Of a stretch of 64,000 nucleotides of DNA, positions 11,309-23,482 are shown piece by piece; positions within the stretch are counted from its first letter, which is position 1, and the number at the start of each line of letters is the position of its first letter. This DNA is from Tolypocladium sp. Sup5 PDA-1 (Eukaryota; Ascomycota; Sordariomycetes; Hypocreales; Ophiocordycipitaceae), in assembly GCA_000750105.3 (NCBI GenBank), contig JPHH03000056.1, forward strand, positions 140,148 through 204,147, read 5' to 3'. The notes under the pieces were generated by a model. The model searched no databases, was not told the origin of the DNA, and worked only from the letters and a program-made list of their open reading frames with translations. The translations under genes and the position numbers were made by a program.

Positions 11309-14300
11309 ATGACGACTCTGCTCAACAAGTCGGAGTCCGGTCCTCCGCTGCGCCAGATCCGCTTCGTCCACAACCAGGGGCAGCCGCCCTCGAAGCGGCG
11401 CCGCATCAATGCCGCGTACGTTGCGTCTCCGTCATCGTGTGCCCTGCCCATGCGGCATCCTCTTGTCCCGCTGCGGCGACTGCCGTGGCAGGACGTGGGA
11501 CCTCTGGCGACGGCTTGCTGACCTGATCGACCGACAGATGCCTGACGTGCCGGCGACGAAAGACGAGATGCGCGGGCGAGCGGCCCATCTGCTCGACTTG
11601 TACCAAGAACGGCCACCAGTGCCTGGGATACCCGGAGGATGCGCGAAAGGAGGGCGGCGACGCGGGCGATGCCAGGCTCGAAGATGAAGACGCCGTCGAA
11701 GAGCACCCGGCCGACGAGGACGACATCAAGGTCCGCAAGGTCGAAACCGTCGCCAGCTCTGGGCATGATGCCGCTTCGATATCGCCGCATGGCCCGCCCG
11801 TTCCCGCGTCGGCGCCAGCCGGGGCCAGTGCCGTCGTCGAACACGATGAAGAAGATGGCGACGTAAAGACGGCGCCGTCGCCGACAGCACATCATCACCC
11901 CCACCCGTCTGCCAGCACCGGCGACGCGCCCAGCTCGCCGACCCTCCGACGCAACCACAACCACCGCATCCCGTACTTTCGCTACTTTGGCCCGACCGCC
12001 ATCGTCCCCGGCTTCAAGCAGATGGTCGTGTCGGTCCGCGATAGGCGCCGCTCCACCGGCGGGTCGCAGTCCGGGGCGTCCCCGTTGTCTACGCCGAGCG
12101 GCATCCGGGGGAGCAGCTGCGCCGCCGGAAGCGATATTGCCGTTGAAGATCTGCCCGCCTATGACCCCAGCAACCCGGCCCCTGTTCACCCCCTGATCGT
12201 CAGTCTCGTCAATACCTTTTTCGTTCACCTGGGATGCAACTATCCCTTTTTGAAGCAGCCCAAGTTCCTGCGCCTGGTCATGGAGAAGCGGGTCGAGCCC
12301 ATTCTTGTCGACGCCATCTGCGCCCTCGCTGCCAGGTTCTCCGATGCCCCGGCACTGACCGGCAGCAACGACAAGATGCCCAGGACCGAGAGGGGTCAAG
12401 TGTTCGCGCTGAGGGCAAAACATGCCACCGTGGACACTTTCCCATGCCCGTCTGTCGGGGCTGTCCAAGCATGTCTCCTCATGGCCTACGAGGGCTTCGG
12501 CGCGAACCAGGACAGCGCCTTGTGGATGTACCTCGGACTGGCGATTCGCATGGCCGTCGACCTCGGCCTGCAGAAGCGCGTCGGCATCCAGTACCAGGGA
12601 GAAAAGGACCCTTGGTACACGAGGCACCGAAGTCGCCTCAATGGGGAATCCGAGAGCCCAGAGGAGAAGAAGCACGATGAGGTGGATGCCCTGACTCTGG
12701 AGGAGCAAAAAGAGGTCGAACAAGAGCGCATCGACACGTTCTGGGCCGTCTTTGTCCTTGACCGCGTCATTTCCTCTGGTACCGGCCGACCTGTGACGTT
12801 GCGCGAGGATGACTTTGAGCTTCCCTTCCCTGCGCCTTCGCTCGACCCTACTACTGGCTGGCCCGCCTTGTTCCCCATCTTCCTCGAGATCATCCATCTC
12901 TACGGCCGCGTGTCGGACGTGCTCAACAACATCCATAATGTTCAGGACCTCACCCAGGAGAAGTGGCAGAAACTCTCAAAGATGGAGCATCAGCTGACAA
13001 GGCTGTACAAGAGCTGGGACGCGCGCTTGCAGTTCAACGTCAACAACTTCAAGGCCTACCTCGGCGTCGGGCAAGGCACCACGTTCATCCTGCTGCACTT
13101 TTGGTTCCACGCTCTATTCATCATCCTGCACCAGCCGACGCTCATGACCCCGTTTGGCGATCTCCGCAGCGAACTGCAACTCCTTTCGGACAGTCGAGAG
13201 CTCAGCATGAGCAGCGCCAAGACCATCTGCGACATTCTGGCATTTGCGGACCTCATAGACCCAAAGAGCTTTATTGGAAATCCGTTTACGAGCCAGCCGA
13301 TATACATTGCCGCGTGCGCTTTTCTCATGGAGTCGAGCGCGAATGCTTCCGAAGGCCCTTCCAGAGAAGGGTCCCCGCCGTCGGGATCAGCGCACCGACC
13401 CAAGGAGCGAGCCAAGGGCTCGACAAACCCCAAACACTCGAGGCATTCCCTCCTTGCCTCGGCGGCCAACCAAAACTACCAGCGCTGCTACAACTCGCTG
13501 CAGCAGCTCTGCACCTACTGGGGCGGCGTCAAGTACATCCTCACGGCCCTGGACCAAAAGTCCAAGGGAATCTGGGACTGCGAGACGTACACTTCCGAGG
13601 AGTACGAGAGCACCAAAGCCCCTCCCTCTCGAGCTGGCACCAGCGGAGAGCTCAGCCAGCCTTCGCCGAAAATGGGCGCGCCGCCTATTGCTTGGACTCT
13701 GGCGGGGACGGCCAACTCGCCAAACTCGAATCTGACGCTCATGTACCAGAACTACAACGGCAGCATGATGCCCGCCCAGCAGCACCTGCATGGCATGCCG
13801 CCGCAGGCCAGCACACCACCCGGTAACATGGTCTATGACCCCATCAGGCAAAGCCTTCCGGCAGAAACCGGAGGCATGTACCCCCCGGCGATTCCCCAGA
13901 CGAATGCCTCGGCAGCACGCCTGTCTCCTCGACAGCCCAAGCCTCGCAGGCCCTCGAACCTGTCTGGTGTCGCTGTTCAGGGACAAGTCGCGTCGGGATA
14001 TGACGGGATACCCGAGGAGGCAGACGGAACCAGGGTGTTTGTCCCTCCAGCTTATACTCCCTCCAGCCAGAATTCTGGCGGAGGATTCGAGGCGTACAGC
14101 GCATCCCCGGCCAGCATGGCAGATGGCAGCGCCAGCCGTGGCATGGCAACCAGCAACGGCCCGGCCGGCGCACCGCATGTATACTACAACCAAGGCATGC
14201 CATATCAGACGTCGTGGGGCCTCGGGATGGGCAACATGGACGCCATTACCTTTGACAGCCGGGATATCGACATGGGCGCGCTGGGGCTGCAGCAGCCCGA

Positions 14301-14421
14301 CCTGATGGGCGGGTGGCTCGACTACATCCCGAACGAGATGCTGGGGCTGTTTGAGAATCACGACATGGGGCACGGGGGCCACGGAGGCCACGGGGGGCAC
14401 GAGGGCCCGCGGCCTCAGTAG
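11309..14421 (+). CDS. Large Zn(II)2Cys6 / fungal-specific transcription factor
   Basis: Two exons, 11309-11415 and 11538-14421, separated by a 122-nt intron (GTACGT donor, CTGACCTGA branch zone, GACAG acceptor), give 996 aa. The intron falls just before the first cysteine. Exon 2 opens with CLTCRRRKTRC then ICSTCTKNGHQC, a perfect binuclear zinc cluster preceded by a basic PSKRRRIN stretch. After an acidic and His-rich linker comes a conserved IPYFRYFGPTAIVPGFKQMV block, then the Fungal_trans regulatory domain (VNTFFVHLGCNYPFLKQP; LGLAIRMAVDLGL; DTFWAVFVLDRVISSGTGRP). The C-terminal third is Gln/Pro/Ser-rich, as in activation regions, and ends in Gly-His repeats (HGGHGGHGGH). A long antisense frame overlaps it but is a composition shadow. 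Nuclear; regulon unknown. Confidence 0.9.
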
Positions 14422-15123
14422 CGCAGTCGCTCGGCTTCGACGACGGTTTTATTTTGACATGATCTGTTCTTGTGCATGGCGTGTTCTTGAGGGGAGCAGA
14501 TTTATGCATTGCCGTGCGAGGGACAGCCAGCGAGGATCTTGTCTTGACTTGTTCGGCATGGCGTTGATTTGTTGCTGCTCTGCTCCAGCGGAAGGGCTTT
14601 ATTTATTACCCCATGTATTTTCGTTACGACGGGGCGGGACGGGACGCTCGCAGCACAAAGGCAGAAGGGAAAGGAAAAGGGATGTTCGAATTTTCTGGCA
14701 CTCGTTGGTTGAAGGCTTGTAGATAATGCTTGGATAAGGTAGGTACTGCTGGCGCGCGGCCGGCTGCTTCTGACGGGATTTTGGGATTTGGGACTTGGAC
14801 TTGGGCTTGGGCTTGGGCTTGGAGTGGGAGTTTGCATGTACCACTCTAGCGGCTGACTTGGCAACACGATTGATGTGATGGGCGTTGATATTGTCTGGGA
14901 TGTAGTGCTGCGGCGTGTCTCACGGCCATTTGCGTACTCTTGGGATGGGGTCTTGATCGATGCGCGAGAATCAGTGACATTCGTTCGCTTCTGGTGTAGT
15001 ATATAAAGACGTCCCTTTCTAAATGCTTCTTGAAGTCGTTTCTTCCAAACACGCGTCCCATAACTCCTGATCCCTCGAGGCTCACGCACGCGCACACGCA
15101 CACGCACCCGCACACGGCATCCC
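14422..15123. other. Convergent 3' intergenic region with simple repeats
   Basis: Holds the 3' ends of two convergent genes. A (CTTGGG)n-type run lies at about 14789-14822 and an (ACGCAC)n-type run at about 15081-15115. No gene is seen. Confidence 0.5.
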
Positions 15124-16372
15124 TCAGCTCGCCGACGGCTTGGCCATGTGGATGCCCATCTGGCGGGCGTGCTGCGCCATGACGGCGTCGGCAATGACCA
15201 GCGCGGCCATGCCCTCGACAATGGGCACGGCGCGCGGCACGACGCAGGGGTCGTGGCGGCCCTTTGCGGCGAGGACGCCCTCGCCGCCGGCGTCGTAGCG
15301 GGCGGTGGTCTGGTCCTGGCTGATGGTGGCGGGGGGCTTGAAGGCGACGCGGAAGAAGATGGGCATGCCGTTGGAGATGCCGCCCTGGATGCCGCCCGAG
15401 TTGTTCGTCTTGGTCTGCAGGCGGGAGCGCGGGATGCCGAGCTTCTCGGCGGCGGCAGGGACGCTGGGGGCGGGGACGAAGGGGTCGTTGTGGCGGCTGC
15501 CGCTCATCTCGGCGCCGCGGAAGCCGGAGCCGATCTCGAAGCCCTTGACGGCGGGGATGCTGAGCATGGCGTGCGCGAGCAGGGCCTCGAGCTTGTCGAA
15601 GCAGGGCTCGCCGAGCCCCGAGGGCGCGTGGCGGATGACGCAGGTGACGCTGCCGCCGGTGCTGTCGTGGGCGTCGCGCAGCTCGGCGATGCGGGCCTCC
15701 ATGCGGCGCGTGGTGTCGGCGTGCGGGCAGCGCACGGGCAGGAAGCCGTCGACGTCGGCGCGGGTGACGGAGTCGGCGAGGCTGAGGAAGGCCGGGTCAT
15801 CGCTCATGGCGTCGGCGCCGCCGAAGAGCTTGATGTCGCCGACCGAGGTGACGAAGGCGACGATCTCGACGCCGTACGTCTCGCGGAGCCACTTCTCGGC
15901 GACGGCGCCGGCGGCGACGCGGGCAATGGTCTCGCGCGCGCTGCTGCGGCCGCCGCCGGAGCTGGCCTTGACGCCGTACTTCTCGAGGTAGGTCCAGTCG
16001 GCGTGGCTGGGCCGCGGGTACAGGTCGATGGTCTGGTCGCCGTAGTCCTTTGGCCGCTGGTCCTCGTTGGGCACGGTGAGCAGGATCGGGGTGCCGAGGG
16101 TGCGGCCGGCCTCGGTGCCGGAGTGGATGGTGACCTGGTCCTTTTCGTTGCGGGGCGTAGTGATGGCGGACTGGCCGGGGCGGCGGCGGTTGAGCTGCGG
16201 CTGGATGTCGGACTCGGAGAGGGCGAGGTTCGGGGGGCAGTTTTCGATGATACAGGAGACAGATTTGCCGTGGGACTCGCCGGCCCTGGGGGGGTTGTTA
16301 GCTGCGGCGTTGGTGACGGGAGGGGAGGGGGACGGACGTGGTGACACGGAAGTAGTGCCCAAACGAGGACAT
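15124..16372 (-). CDS. ARO2: Chorismate synthase
   Basis: Exons 16372-16338 and 16285-15124, with a 52-nt intron (GCTAAC branch, poly-C tract, CAG acceptor), give 398 aa. The enzyme converts 5-enolpyruvylshikimate-3-phosphate to chorismate, the last shikimate step before Phe/Tyr/Trp branching (EC 4.2.3.5); it needs reduced FMN and fungal forms carry their own flavin reductase activity. The family signature is clear: MSSFGHYFRVTT joins AGESHGKSV across the intron, then RRRPGQSAITTPRNE, SGTEAGRTLGTPI, KYGVKASSGGGRSSARET, GLGEPCFDKL and NSGGIQGGISNGMPI. The length matches fungal orthologues. The intron placement rebuilds the otherwise broken GES motif, which fixes the start. The gene is divergent from the lipoate ligase. 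Identification is near certain. Confidence 0.96.
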
Positions 16373-16989
16373 GGTGGCGGATAGCTGGCGGCTGACGGGG
16401 ATAGGGAGTGGTGGAGGAGCGGTTTGGGAGAGAAGGTGAGGTTGGGGATGGTGCGCTGTGGTGTTGACTGTTGACTGTTGACTGATGTAATCCGACTTCG
16501 GCCGAAATTTTGAATGGCCGGGGAGGGGCAGACAAATCCCTTTGGGTGGTTGCTTCGTACTTCGTACACTAGAACAACCACGAGTGTTCGATTCAATGCA
16601 GTACAGTACATGCAAAGACAGCGAGGTTGGAATAAATAGTAGAAGCTACCCGAGTGACTCATACAGACTGCAAAGCCATTGATACTGCAGAGCTTGTGCA
16701 AGCACGCAATGACGCTGCGTGTTCGCATCGTATGACTGACTGCCAGCGCTGGGTAATCGTTTATCCCCTCCACGGCGAGCAAAGGTACGTACCTCCAAGG
16801 GTCCAACGGCGGGACGGGTGGACCCGTCAATCTGGCACCGCTGGCCGCAAATCTGCTGCTAGCATGACCTCGAATCACTCATCGATGAATGACAGCAAGC
16901 TGCTGAGCTACAGGTCGCAATTGGAGGTGATGCCTCGTTGATGGATCAAGGGACCCCTTACTCACCCGCTCCGCCATTCTCTTCTCCCA
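16373..16989. promoter_or_regulatory. Shared divergent promoter of ARO2 and the lipoate ligase
   Basis: These 617 bp separate two start codons pointing away from each other, so both promoters must lie here. TACTTCGTA occurs at 16558-16566. No consensus TATA box is obvious for either gene, as is common for housekeeping genes. Confidence 0.5.
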
Positions 16990-18212
16990 ATGCACCGCCT
17001 GGCCCGCCATGGCCGGCCACTGATCAGAGCCTCCTTCGATGCTTCTCGCATCTCACGCTTCTCCACCGAGGCGGCCTCGCATCACGCAAACCAGACGCAG
17101 GTCTACATCTCAAAGTCCAGAGACCCCCTGCTGAACCTCTCCGTCGAGCACCACCTCCTCCAGGTCACGCCGCCCGAGTCCACCGTCCTCCTGCTCTACG
17201 TCAACGCGCCATGCGTCGTCTTCGGGCGGAACCAGAACCCGTGGCTGGAGGCGAACCTGCCGCGCCTGGCGCAGATCGCGCAGCGGCCGGGCAATGTCGG
17301 ATGGACAGACGCGCCGGTGCAGCTTGTCCGGAGGCGGTCCGGCGGTGGGACCGTCTTTCATGATGGCGGGAACGTCAACTTCAGCGTCATCTGCCCGCCG
17401 GCTGTGTTTGACCGCGACAGGCACGCGGAGATGGTTGTGCGTGCCTTGAAGGCCCTAGGGCGGCCGGCGACGCGCGTCAACCAGCGGCACGACATTGTCA
17501 TGGATGTCAGCGCTGCGGATCACGCTGCCAGCACGTTCAAGGTCTCCGGCTCGGCGTACAAGTTGACGCGTCTACGGTCTCTGCACCACGGGACGTGCCT
17601 CCTGCGCAGCCCCAACCTGGCCGACATTTCCGGCATGCTGCGGTCCCCGGCGGAGCCGTTCGTCAAGGCGCGCGGCGTCGACAGCGTGCGCAGCCCGGTG
17701 CGGAACGTGGACCTCGACAATGCCGACTTTGAGGCCGCCGTCGTGGAACAGTTTGGGGACATGTATGGTGCTTTCGACATTCGCGGGGAGTTTGACGGCG
17801 GCGCTTTGGCGGTGGAGAAGATCAAGGCCGGGTATGAGGAGCTGCAGTCTAGGAGCTGGACGTACGGGCAGACGCCGCGGTTCACGTTCTGCACGCACCC
17901 GTTCGAGGATGATCCTCGGGCGCGGCCAGAGCTGCCGTTTGACGTGAGTATCACCTCCACTGCATTCGGCGCAAGACATGGTGCTGACCCTCTTAGCTCA
18001 AAATACACTTTGAGGCTAGGCATGGCCTGATAGAGCGGTTTGATATTGAAGGGGGGCAGCGAGGAGCCACGGAATCGCTAGTCAACAGCTCGTTGCACGA
18101 CGTCCATGACTGGACCGAACGACTTGCTCAGGTCGGCTTGGGCGAGAGGGACGCCGCGGATGTTGGCGCTTGGATGAATGACGTGCTGGGCACCGCGTTT
18201 ACCAAAGCTTGA
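16990..18212 (+). CDS. AIM22: Mitochondrial lipoate-protein ligase / lipoyltransferase
   Basis: Exons 16990-17943 and 17997-18212 with a 53-nt intron (GTGAGT donor, GCTGACC branch, TTAG acceptor) give 389 aa. It belongs to the biotin/lipoate A-B protein ligase family, which attaches lipoate to E2 subunits and glycine-cleavage H protein. Visible motifs are VQLVRRRSGGGTVFHDGGN (nucleotide and lipoyl pocket), INQRHD-like VNQRHDIVMD, and FKVSGSAYKL with the catalytic-region lysine, followed by LRSLHHGTCLL. The first 30 or so residues are Arg/Ser-rich without acids, as expected of a mitochondrial presequence. The C-terminal exon carries the conserved accessory segment (LKIHFEARHGLIERFDI). Yeast Lip3/Aim22 is the nearest well-known relative; the symbol follows that homology. 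Confidence 0.92.
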
Positions 18213-19543
18213 GCGACCACGGCGCGAAGTCTGTATCGTTTCCAGCTGGCTGGACAGCTCTGGACTGCGGACCGCGGCACTGACGAGCTGCCTGTATTGG
18301 ACATCTATTACTTCCGTGTACAACGAGGCGCCGGGCCTTATCACTAAGCGCTGGAGTAATCGACATGTCGGCTTCTGGAGCGAAATCGGCAGCTGCCCTC
18401 TCGACAACCACAACCTCGATAATGGATGGCATAATTTGCCTGGTTCGGACTACGACCTCGATGCCAGGGGCAATAGTCAAGCCACGAGGACGCCAGCTGA
18501 CGGAGAGGCACCAGGCTCAGCTGCCCTTTTACGTTATTTAGTGGTACTGAAGAGGGCCTGCAGCACGCTTTGCGCGGCAGGTCTACGGGCCTACCCGGAT
18601 GTGTGCCGCCTCTGCCTTGCCCGATGCAGTAGGAGATGGAGGGAGGGGACGGGCCTGGATGATGGCTGCAGGCTTGAAGGCGATGCAGAGCGACGGACCA
18701 GGACTGACGCCGACAGCGCGTCACCGCGGGTTCGCGATGGACCGACGGGCCGGTTACGACCTGTCGACTTGGGGGTTTGGATAGCACAGCCTAGCAGCTG
18801 CGACGAGGAGTTGGGGGGTTTGTGTTGGGCCCTCTGGCCATTTACACAACAGACATCGGATCAACGCAACGCAATCTGGATCGACCGACGACGCCTTATT
18901 CTGCTCTCAAACGCAAATACGCCAGCCCTTAAGCCGGCTCGGCGAGGTAGATTACGGCGACACAAGCTTATTCGTGGCTTGCATTACCCTGCTCTAGACC
19001 ATGCTGCCGTCCATGCCGGATCGCCCTCAAGTACTCCGTAATAGTATGTAAAATTCACTCCGCAGTCTCTTCAGGGGTCCTCCCCAAGATGAACACCCCC
19101 ATCCTCCGCCTTCTCCAACTCCTGGGACGGGATCCTCATTGGCCCCGAACCCGCACACCTGCTCGATCGGGCAGGTCGCCACAACTGCGCCAGTGCCTGG
19201 ACAGAGGCCGCCTCAACAAGGAAGTTCCCAAGATAGGGCTGCGGCTTCGATTGAACCACTCCTCCAATCACGCTCACAGTTCGTGTCGCTGCGCTGCGCT
19301 GCGGTCCCGGCGCTGGCGATGGACCTTGTCCGACGCGGCCACGCGGGTCCCCTGTTGCTCGCATCGGAGACGGGGCAGCGTGAAGCCTGGGCCGGTATAA
19401 GTGCGAGCGGCGACCCGGCAGTTGGGAGGTAGGGACTGGTCTGCTCCCCGCTCGCGATACACTCCTTGTCTCGTCCCTTTGTTGTTCCAGTATCATTGTG
19501 CCTGTGATCTGCTTCTCGCGAGAGGTGGACTCAAGTCGCGACA
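18213..19543. other. Intergenic region, no supported gene
   Basis: About 1.3 kb between two rightward genes, so it should contain the 3' end of the ligase and the promoter of the subtilase. TACTCCGTA occurs at 19032-19040. A C/T-rich stretch precedes the subtilase start. No repeat or RNA gene was recognised. Confidence 0.4.
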
Positions 19544-22280
19544 ATGGTGCGCTCAGTGTTCCTGTCGCTGCTCGCGGCGGCGTCTTCTGCGCTCGCCTCG
19601 CAGCAACACGTCCCCGGCGCGTACATCTTCGAATTCGAGGACGGCCATGTAAGCAAACGACGGTAACCCTTCGGGCCCGGGCGGCGAGGAAGCTGACAGC
19701 TGCGTTGCCAGGACTCGTCGACGCTGCTCAGCGCCCTCGACGGCGACGGCACCGCCCGCATGCACCTGGACTACAAGCTCTTCAAGGGCGTGTCCGTCCA
19801 GCTCCACGACCTGGGGAATGCCGGCGAAAAGGCCCAGAACATGGCTGCCTTGCCGGCCGTCAAGAACATGTGGCCCATGGGCCTCCACGGCATCCCCGAA
19901 TTCACGGTCTCGTCCGTCGGCACGCCAAACCCCAACTTCCACGACATCGAGGCCCGGGCCAACAAGACGGCCGACGACACCTTTTCGACGCACGTCATGA
20001 CCCAGGTCGACAAGATGCGCGCCAAGGGGATCACCGGCAAGGGCGTCAAGATTGCCGTCATCGACACTGGTGTAAGTCTATTCCAACACAACTCGAGTGA
20101 TGGTGGCTCACTCTCCGTAGATCGACTACACTCACCCTGCGCTGGGCGGATGCTTTGGCGAGGGCTGCCTCGTGTCCTTTGGCACGGATCTCGTCGGAGA
20201 CGCCTACACTGGGTCCAACACCCCCGTGCCCGACGACGACCCCATGGACTGCAATGGCCATGGCTCTCACGTTGCTGGCATCATCGCGGCCCAGCCCAAC
20301 CGCTACGGCTTCACCGGTGCCGCGCCGGACGTTACCCTCGGTTCCTACCGCGTGTTGGGCTGCGAGGGTCGCGTCCAGGACGACGTCCTGATTGCCGCGT
20401 ATAACAAGGCCTTCGAGGATGGCGCCAACATCATCAGCGCCTCTATCGTCGGTGCTAGCGGCTGGACCGAGGAGCCCTGGGGTGTGGTCGTGAGCCGAAT
20501 CGTCGAGCAGGGCGTTCCTTGCACCGTGTCGGCCGGAAACGACGGCGACCACGGGCTGTTCTACAGCTCCAACGCCGCCAACGCCAAGAAGGTCACTGCC
20601 GTTGCTTCCTTTGACAACGTCATCACCCCGACCCTGCTCTACGTCTCGCAGTATAACGTCGATGGCGGCGATAAGCAACAGTTTGGCTACGTTCCCGCCA
20701 CCCAGAACGCGTGGGACGTCACGCTGCCCGTTTATGCGACCAGCCTGGATACCACTCTCATCGGTGATGCGTGCAACCCGTTGCCCGACAACACGCCCGA
20801 TCTGAGCAAGAAAATTGTTCTGATCCGCCGCGGTGGCTGTCTCTTTGTAGCAAAGGCCAACAATGCCATTGCCAAGGGCGCCAAGTACATCTTGATCTAC
20901 AACCACTTGGCTGGCGCTTTCAGCCCTGACCTGGCCGCGGCCGGTGCCGGCGTCAATGCTGCTGGTATGGTCATGGGCGATGTTGGCGTGACCTGGGTGA
21001 ACGCCATCAAGGCTGGCAAGACGGTCACGCTCTCGATGGTGTACCCTTATAGGACGGAGAACTACATGGTCACGGCCAACAACACCCTCACCGGTGGTGC
21101 CTTGGCCCTCATGACGTCGTGGGGTCCTACCTGGGAGATGGACTTTAAGCCGCAGATTGGTGCGCCGGGTGGCAACATCCTCTCGACGTATCCCGTCGCC
21201 AAGGGCGGATACGCGGTCCTCTCCGGCACGTCCATGTCGTGCCCCATCACGGCGGGCATCATCGCCCTCATTTCAGAGGTTCGCGGCACGCTCGACCCCG
21301 AGTTCATCACTAACCTGCTCTCCGCGAATGGCAACCCCCAAGTGTTCAACGACGGCACTCAGTTCTACGGCAAGCTGGCCCCCGCGGCGCAGCAGGGCGG
21401 CGGCCTGGTGCAGGCGTATGATGCCGCGTACGCGACCACGATCCTCGAGCCGTCGAGCCTCTCGTTCAACGACACGGATAACTTCAAGCACCAGCTCAGC
21501 TTCAAGCTGAGCAACACGGGCAAGACGGACATTACCTACCAGGTGACGCACGTGCCGGCGACGACGATGTATACGCTGGCCAACGGCACGATCTATCCGA
21601 TGGCGTTCCCCAACGAAGCCGTTGAGGCGTACGCTTCGCTGATCTTCACGGAGCAGAAGATCACTCTCCGTGGCGGGAACCAACAGACGGTTGGCGTCAC
21701 TCCCCAGCCGCCTCCGGGCCTTGACGCTAAGCGGTTGGCTCTGTGGTCCGGATACATCGTCATTAACGGCACCGACGGAACGTCCCTCTCCCTGCCGTAC
21801 CAGGGCCTCACCGGCTCGCTGCACAAATCGACCGTCCTCGCCGCGGACCAGACCTGGATGACCACGTCCAACGACACCACAAACTACGTCGCCGTGCCCG
21901 CCAACACGACCTACACGCTGCCGGCCCAGGGCAAGGCCGGCGCCAACGACGTGATCCCCGCCGTGGCCGTCAACCTCGCCCTCGGGACGCGCAAGCTGCG
22001 CGTCGACATCGTGCCCCTGACGACCTGCCCGCCCAAGAACCTGACGACGGAGCTCTGGGGGTACAAGACCATCGGGCAGCCGAGCTACTCGCCCTGGCTG
22101 TGGAACACGCGCGGCGTCAGCAGCTACTTCTGGGACGGCAAGCTGGACAGCGGGGCGTACGCGCCGGAGGGCAGGTACAAGTTCGTGGTGCGCGCGCTGC
22201 GCATCTACGGGGATGAGGGGCGCAAGGAGGAGTGGGATGTGAGCGAGGCGCCGGCGTTCCGCATCAAGTATGCGAAGTAG
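19544..22280 (+). CDS. Secreted subtilisin-like serine protease (S8, PA-domain type)
   Basis: Exons 19544-19648, 19712-20071 and 20121-22280 give 874 aa. A signal peptide (MVRSVFLSLLAAASSALA) precedes an I9-type propeptide. The catalytic triad is complete: Asp153 in VIDTG, split from the rest by intron 2; His202 in CNGHGSHVAG; Ser526 in SGTSMSCP; the oxyanion Asn lies in SAGND. A PA insertion (about residues 360-440, KIVLIRRGGCLF) sits between His and Ser, and a C-terminal Fn3-like region follows, with many NxT/S sequons. Length and layout match the minor extracellular protease group that includes the insect-pathogen Pr1C type. Probably extracellular, degrading host or environmental protein. 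Introns are 63 and 49 nt. Confidence 0.93.
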
Positions 22281-23482
22281 GGGGCGGTGGCCTGGTGTGA
22301 TGTGTGTAAGAGGTGGTTACGCATGGGTGGGATATACGGATGTTGTTGTTTAATTCAGTGTTTAGATAAAGCACATTTTATATTCAAGGCCAAAAAGACC
22401 TAGTTAGCCATTGTAGTGTCTTCATTCTCCCGGTACTTTGGTAAAGTGCTTGAAGGCGAAATCCTCGCCGTTCGCTTGCCCGATACCTGTAGTTACCATG
22501 GGGGATCGGCATTTGTCACAGCTTCGCAGCGTGGTTTGCCACCATGGGCAACCAAGGGTACATGTAACGCGGCGACCCTGCATAATACCCGCAGCGCATA
22601 TTCTGCTGGTAAAGAAAGCCGACCTTGGCCGATGTAGAAGCATGGTCTTGGCCAGGTTGTGTGCCTGGCTCACCTTTCTACCAGTCTACCGCCCAAAGGC
22701 AATGTTTTGAGGGACCACAGACTATGTGGACTGGCTGGCCCAGGTTTGTTACTCCGACAAGTTTTAATACATGGATGACCCTTTGGACTGCGACGGCTGA
22801 GGTAACGTCGGCGCCGATAATTATATAGGTACCATGTAGATGCGCCGTATATAAAGTAAAACATATAAATAGTCTCTAAGGGGCTCTTGATTATTCCTTC
22901 CGTGGGTAATATTGGTGCTTACATGTAAATGACTCCTGGTGGTTCGGGGGCCATGTTGCTGCCTATATTGAAGTCTGGTAGACACTTTGCATTGCTTTCC
23001 ACCCGACCAACTATCTATTTACGAGGTGTTAAGACGTGTGTGCGAACTACATACTAAAAGGTTACAGAAGCGACGTGGCTGAATACGCCTCGCGGCAGAA
23101 CGCTTGCCGGTCCTGGCAGTTCCACTTGCCCATTCCTGGTTGCTGTCCTAGCTGCAAAGCTGGACATTGGATCTTGCTGCTTGCTAGGGTTACCAGTAAG
23201 CAGTCGCAGATTTGCGCCCCTTATGTGCTGGTGCGTACTCAACTAAGACTATCATGCACTCGTTCTCCAACGATGGCCGCCTTTGAGAGAACCATGATTG
23301 CATCTTTTGCCGACCACCCGGGGCTGGTACAACGACCTCCCTCCATCCTCGCCATACCGATTAGGCGGGCTCGCCGGAGAGTTGTTGGCCGTTGACGACT
23401 TGTTGGGGTTTTGCAGCATTTGCCTGGACTCTGGGTAGTTGCAACTTGCCTCAAACCAATGAGCAGGAATCCAACACAGCCC
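22281..23482. other. AT-richer intergenic region
   Basis: Base composition falls relative to the first 22 kb. TATATAAAG-like sequence occurs near 22850 but no gene fits downstream. No domain-bearing open frame was found on either strand. The last 250 bases may hold a 3' exon of the leftward Ras-like gene, whose end is uncertain. Confidence 0.35.

Noticed and set aside
11218..12936. 572-codon open frame on the minus strand
   Set aside because: Lies antisense to the Zn2Cys6 regulator, has no domain, and arises from high-GC codon bias of the real gene.
13387..14400. 337-codon minus-strand open frame
   Set aside because: Shadow of the C-terminal part of the large regulator.
15148..16344. 398-codon open frame on the plus strand
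   Set aside because: Exactly antisense to ARO2, Ala/Gly/Val/Asp-rich composition, no motif.
20058..20906. 282-codon minus-strand open frame
   Set aside because: Antisense to the subtilase catalytic domain; only the plus strand carries the triad motifs.
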